NCBI GenBank assembly: GCA_039800965.1
Contig: JBDLPS010000217.1
Span: 1 to 6,483, forward strand
DNA length: 6,483 nt
Direction: 5' to 3'
Source of the DNA: ZC4RG30 sp039800965
GTDB taxonomy: Bacteria; Pseudomonadota; Gammaproteobacteria; Steroidobacterales; Steroidobacteraceae
Every line of letters starts with the position of its first letter. Within the stretch, counting starts at the first letter, position 1. Of the stretch, positions 4,996 to 6,483 are shown one piece after another. Under the pieces are notes generated by a model, which was not told the DNA's origin, ran no database searches, and saw only the letters and a program-made list of their open reading frames with translations. Both the position numbers and the translations under genes were made by a program.

Positions 4996-6037
4996 CCGGA
5001 TCGGCGCCCACCGCGACGCGGCGGGGACGCAGCTTTCCGGACGCCGAGGCGCCGGCGAGCTGGTCCAGAAAACCCTTCAATTCATCCGGCAGCGGCGCAC
5101 TGACGGACACCTCCACGCGCCGATCCGGGTCCTCGTAGCTCACGCTGTGCGCATGCAGGAAGAGTCGCTTCAGTCCCAGTTCCCGCATCTGCTCGTTGAA
5201 CACCGGATCACCGTATTTGGGATCGCCCGCCACCGGATGCCCGGCGTACTGGGCATGCACGCGGATCTGATGGGTACGGCCCGTAAGCAGCTTGACCTCC
5301 AGCAAGGTCGCCAGATTGCCGAAGAACTGGACCACGCGGAAATCGCTGGCCGCCGCCTTGCCATGAGGATCGACCTTGACCGTCCGCTCACCGCCGACGC
5401 GCAGGTCCGTGCGCAGCGGTGCCTCGATGCGCTTGGCGCCCAGCTCCCATTTGCCGCGGACCAGCACCAAGTAGCGCTTGTCGAAGGCATCCTCGCGCAA
5501 CAGCGCATGCAACGTGCGCAAGGTGGAACGCTTGCGCGCCACCAGCAGGCAGCCGCTGGTGTCGCGATCGAGGCGGTGCACCAGCTCGAGCGTCTCGTCC
5601 GGCCGCGACGCCCGCAGCCCCTCGATCACCCCGAAGCCGATGCCACTGCCGCCATGCACGGCGACGCCAGAGGGCTTGTCCAGCACCAGAAGCCGCGGAT
5701 CCTCGTGAATGACTGCCGCCTCGAGTTGCTCGAGCAACTTGCGCGGCACCGGCCGCGGCGCGTCGGCAGCCTCTGGAGGAGCCTCCCGGTAAGGCGGAAT
5801 GCGCAGCACGTCCCCCTCGGCGGTCCTGGCATCGCCCTTCACCCGCTTTCCGTTGAGGCGGACCTCCCCCTTGCGGAGCATCCGGAACACGAGACTGCGG
5901 GGCACCGTCGGCAGCAACCGGGTGAGGACCTTGTCGAGGCGCTGGCCGGCATCCTCGACCCCCAAGGTCAGGATCTGCACCGCCGTACGAGGCCCCTGCG
6001 GCGGCTCCCCACTCAAGTTGTCTTCGACATTGATCAT
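4946..6037 (-). CDS. rluC: 23S rRNA pseudouridine synthase RluC
   Basis: RluC converts uridines 955, 2504 and 2580 of 23S rRNA (E. coli numbering) to pseudouridine. The 363-residue protein has an S4 RNA-binding domain (about 31-90, with AGQRLDKVL and RKGEVRLNGKRVK). The RluA-type catalytic domain (about 108-328) includes LVLDKPSGVAVHGGSG, the motif HRLDRDTSG (154-162) with catalytic Asp157, and TGRTHQIRVHAQYAGHP (252-268). The VHGGSG...FGVIEGLR block is closer to RluC than to RluA or RluD. The E. coli protein has 319 residues; here about 20 extra residues open the protein, and residues 329-363 add a tail with nine Arg, one Lys and one Asp. The ATG at 6037 has no obvious ribosome-binding site. 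The gene diverges from rne, as in E. coli, and its last 50 bases are antisense to the end of yceF. Confidence 0.96.
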   Translation of the reverse strand: MINVEDNLSGEPPQGPRTAVQILTLGVEDAGQRLDKVLTRLLPTVPRSLVFRMLRKGEVRLNGKRVKGDARTAEGDVLRIPPYREAPPEAADAPRPVPRKLLEQLEAAVIHEDPRLLVLDKPSGVAVHGGSGIGFGVIEGLRASRPDETLELVHRLDRDTSGCLLVARKRSTLRTLHALLREDAFDKRYLVLVRGKWELGAKRIEAPLRTDLRVGGERTVKVDPHGKAAASDFRVVQFFGNLATLLEVKLLTGRTHQIRVHAQYAGHPVAGDPKYGDPVFNEQMRELGLKRLFLHAHSVSYEDPDRRVEVSVSAPLPDELKGFLDQLAGASASGKLRPRRVAVGADPVTAGRARRGAGPRRAR

Positions 6038-6045
6038 GTAAGGTC

Positions 6046-6073
6046 TTGTTTTTTCAGATTCCGGGAATATAAT
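6046..6073 (+). promoter_or_regulatory. Promoter of rne
   Basis: TTGTTT (6046-6051) and a perfect TATAAT (6068-6073) are 16 bases apart on the plus strand. A start near 6080 is expected. The same AT-rich tract, read on the minus strand, offers TATATT (plus 6066-6071) as a possible -10 for rluC, though without a good -35. The two divergent promoters therefore probably overlap. Confidence 0.75.
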
Positions 6074-6079
6074 CGGACG

Positions 6080-6406
6080 GTCGCCAACGCGACAGACCGC
6101 GGCTCAGGCCGCATGTTAGTTGATCCTGGACGACAGGATCATCGTTCGGCCGATCAGGTCGCAACGCCCCGCTTGCCGGGGCGCGCCGGTCGGTCAGCAG
6201 AAGACCAAAAAGGTTGCTGGCGCGCCGCCTTCCGCCAAGGTGTCGCGATCACTCCACGAAGCCAGTGCTGAAAATCATCACCACGCTCGTCGATGTCTTG
6301 TCCGTCGTACTGACGGCGCTCTGCTGCCCGCCACGGCTTCTTGCGGCGCACGCCCCCGCGCGCGCCCTTCCCTCGTCGGCCCCTCAACCCAATTTGAGCG
6401 GGATAC
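6080..6406 (+). promoter_or_regulatory. Long structured 5' leader of rne mRNA
   Basis: About 327 bases separate the expected start from the rne ATG, comparable with the 361-base E. coli rne leader, through which RNase E controls its own mRNA. Visible stems: GTCGC/GCGAC, loop CAAC, at the 5' end (6080-6093); GCGGC/GCCGC, loop TCAG (6099-6112); TGATCCTG/CAGGATCA, loop GACGA (6121-6141); CGCCCCG/CGGGGCG (6165-6183). A longer bulged stem joins GGCGCGC to GCGCGCC (6180-6226), with CAGCA/TGCTG and an A-rich loop inside. CCGTC/GACGG follows (6302-6316). No gene is seen here. Autoregulation is inferred from the E. coli case; I cannot align it to the E. coli element by eye. Confidence 0.65.
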
Positions 6407-6483
6407 ATGAAAAGAATGCTCGTCAACGCGACCCAGCAGGAAGAACTGCGCGTCGCACTGGTCGATGGCCAGAAGCTCTACGA
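6407..6483 (+). CDS. rne: Ribonuclease E, N-terminal end (cut by window edge)
   Basis: RNase E is the main endonuclease of mRNA decay and rRNA/tRNA processing and the scaffold of the degradosome. Only 25 complete codons are present: MKRMLVNATQQEELRVALVD, then GQKLY. This is nearly identical to the E. coli RNase E start (MKRMLINATQQEELRVALVDGQRLYD), so RNase E is favoured over RNase G, whose N-terminus differs. The ATG at 6407 is preceded by GAGCGGGA (6396-6403). A second ATG at 6416 would lose the conserved first three residues. The S1, DNase I-like and scaffold regions lie outside the window. Confidence 0.93.
   Translation, partial: MKRMLVNATQQEELRVALVDGQKLY

Noticed and set aside
5147..6271. 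Long plus-strand open frame (374 codons) opposite rluC and into the rne leader
   Set aside because: A shadow of rluC. Its last 52 codons (ATG at 6113) could be read as an upstream ORF in the rne leader, but there is no ribosome-binding site and no recognisable product.

Overview
The window is about 6.5 kb of GC-rich chromosomal DNA that reads as a gammaproteobacterium. The right two thirds keep the neighbourhood known from Escherichia coli: rne and rluC diverge from one promoter region, rluC runs tail to tail into yceF (maf), and yceF diverges from yceD-rpmF-fabH. The LexA recognition helix and two E. coli-type SOS boxes (CTGT-N8-ACAG) also fit this class. They argue against the genus Xanthomonas, whose LexA is known to use a different box. 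High GC plus an OprI-like alanine-zipper lipoprotein suggests a Pseudomonas/Nevskiales/Xanthomonadales-like relative, but a finer placement cannot be made from this sequence.

Layout: (1) positions 1-293, minus strand: N-terminal part of lexA, cut by the window edge. (2) 294-348: a short control region with a lexA promoter candidate and two tandem SOS boxes. (3) 349-1950, plus: an FAD-dependent oxidoreductase of the PYROXD2/phytoene-desaturase-like family, starting directly at the edge of the second SOS box. (4) 2002-2446, plus: a self-contained unit of promoter, small Lpp/OprI-type lipoprotein gene and strong bidirectional terminator. (5) 4377 down to 2499, minus: promoter, yceD, rpmF, a structured 114-base spacer, then fabH. 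The plsX gene that sits between rpmF and fabH in E. coli is absent, and fabH is followed by the convergent lipoprotein gene instead of fabD. (6) 4399-4995, plus: yceF, whose 3' end overlaps the 3' end of rluC by 50 bases. (7) 6037 down to 4946, minus: rluC with an Arg-rich C-terminal tail. (8) 6046-6483, plus: a near-consensus promoter, a roughly 330-base hairpin-rich leader and the first 25 codons of rne.

The right-hand genes serve ribosome and RNA metabolism (rRNA pseudouridylation, L32, an rRNA-accumulation factor, RNase E), with fatty-acid initiation (FabH) attached to the L32 transcript. The left-hand part is the SOS repressor gene and an oxidoreductase that may be under its control. I see no mobile element, CRISPR array, tRNA or rRNA gene. 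No gene here points to an undescribed system; the interest is mostly in regulation: the LexA boxes at the oxidoreductase start, the lost plsX with a hairpin in its place, a probably leaderless yceD and the structured rne leader.
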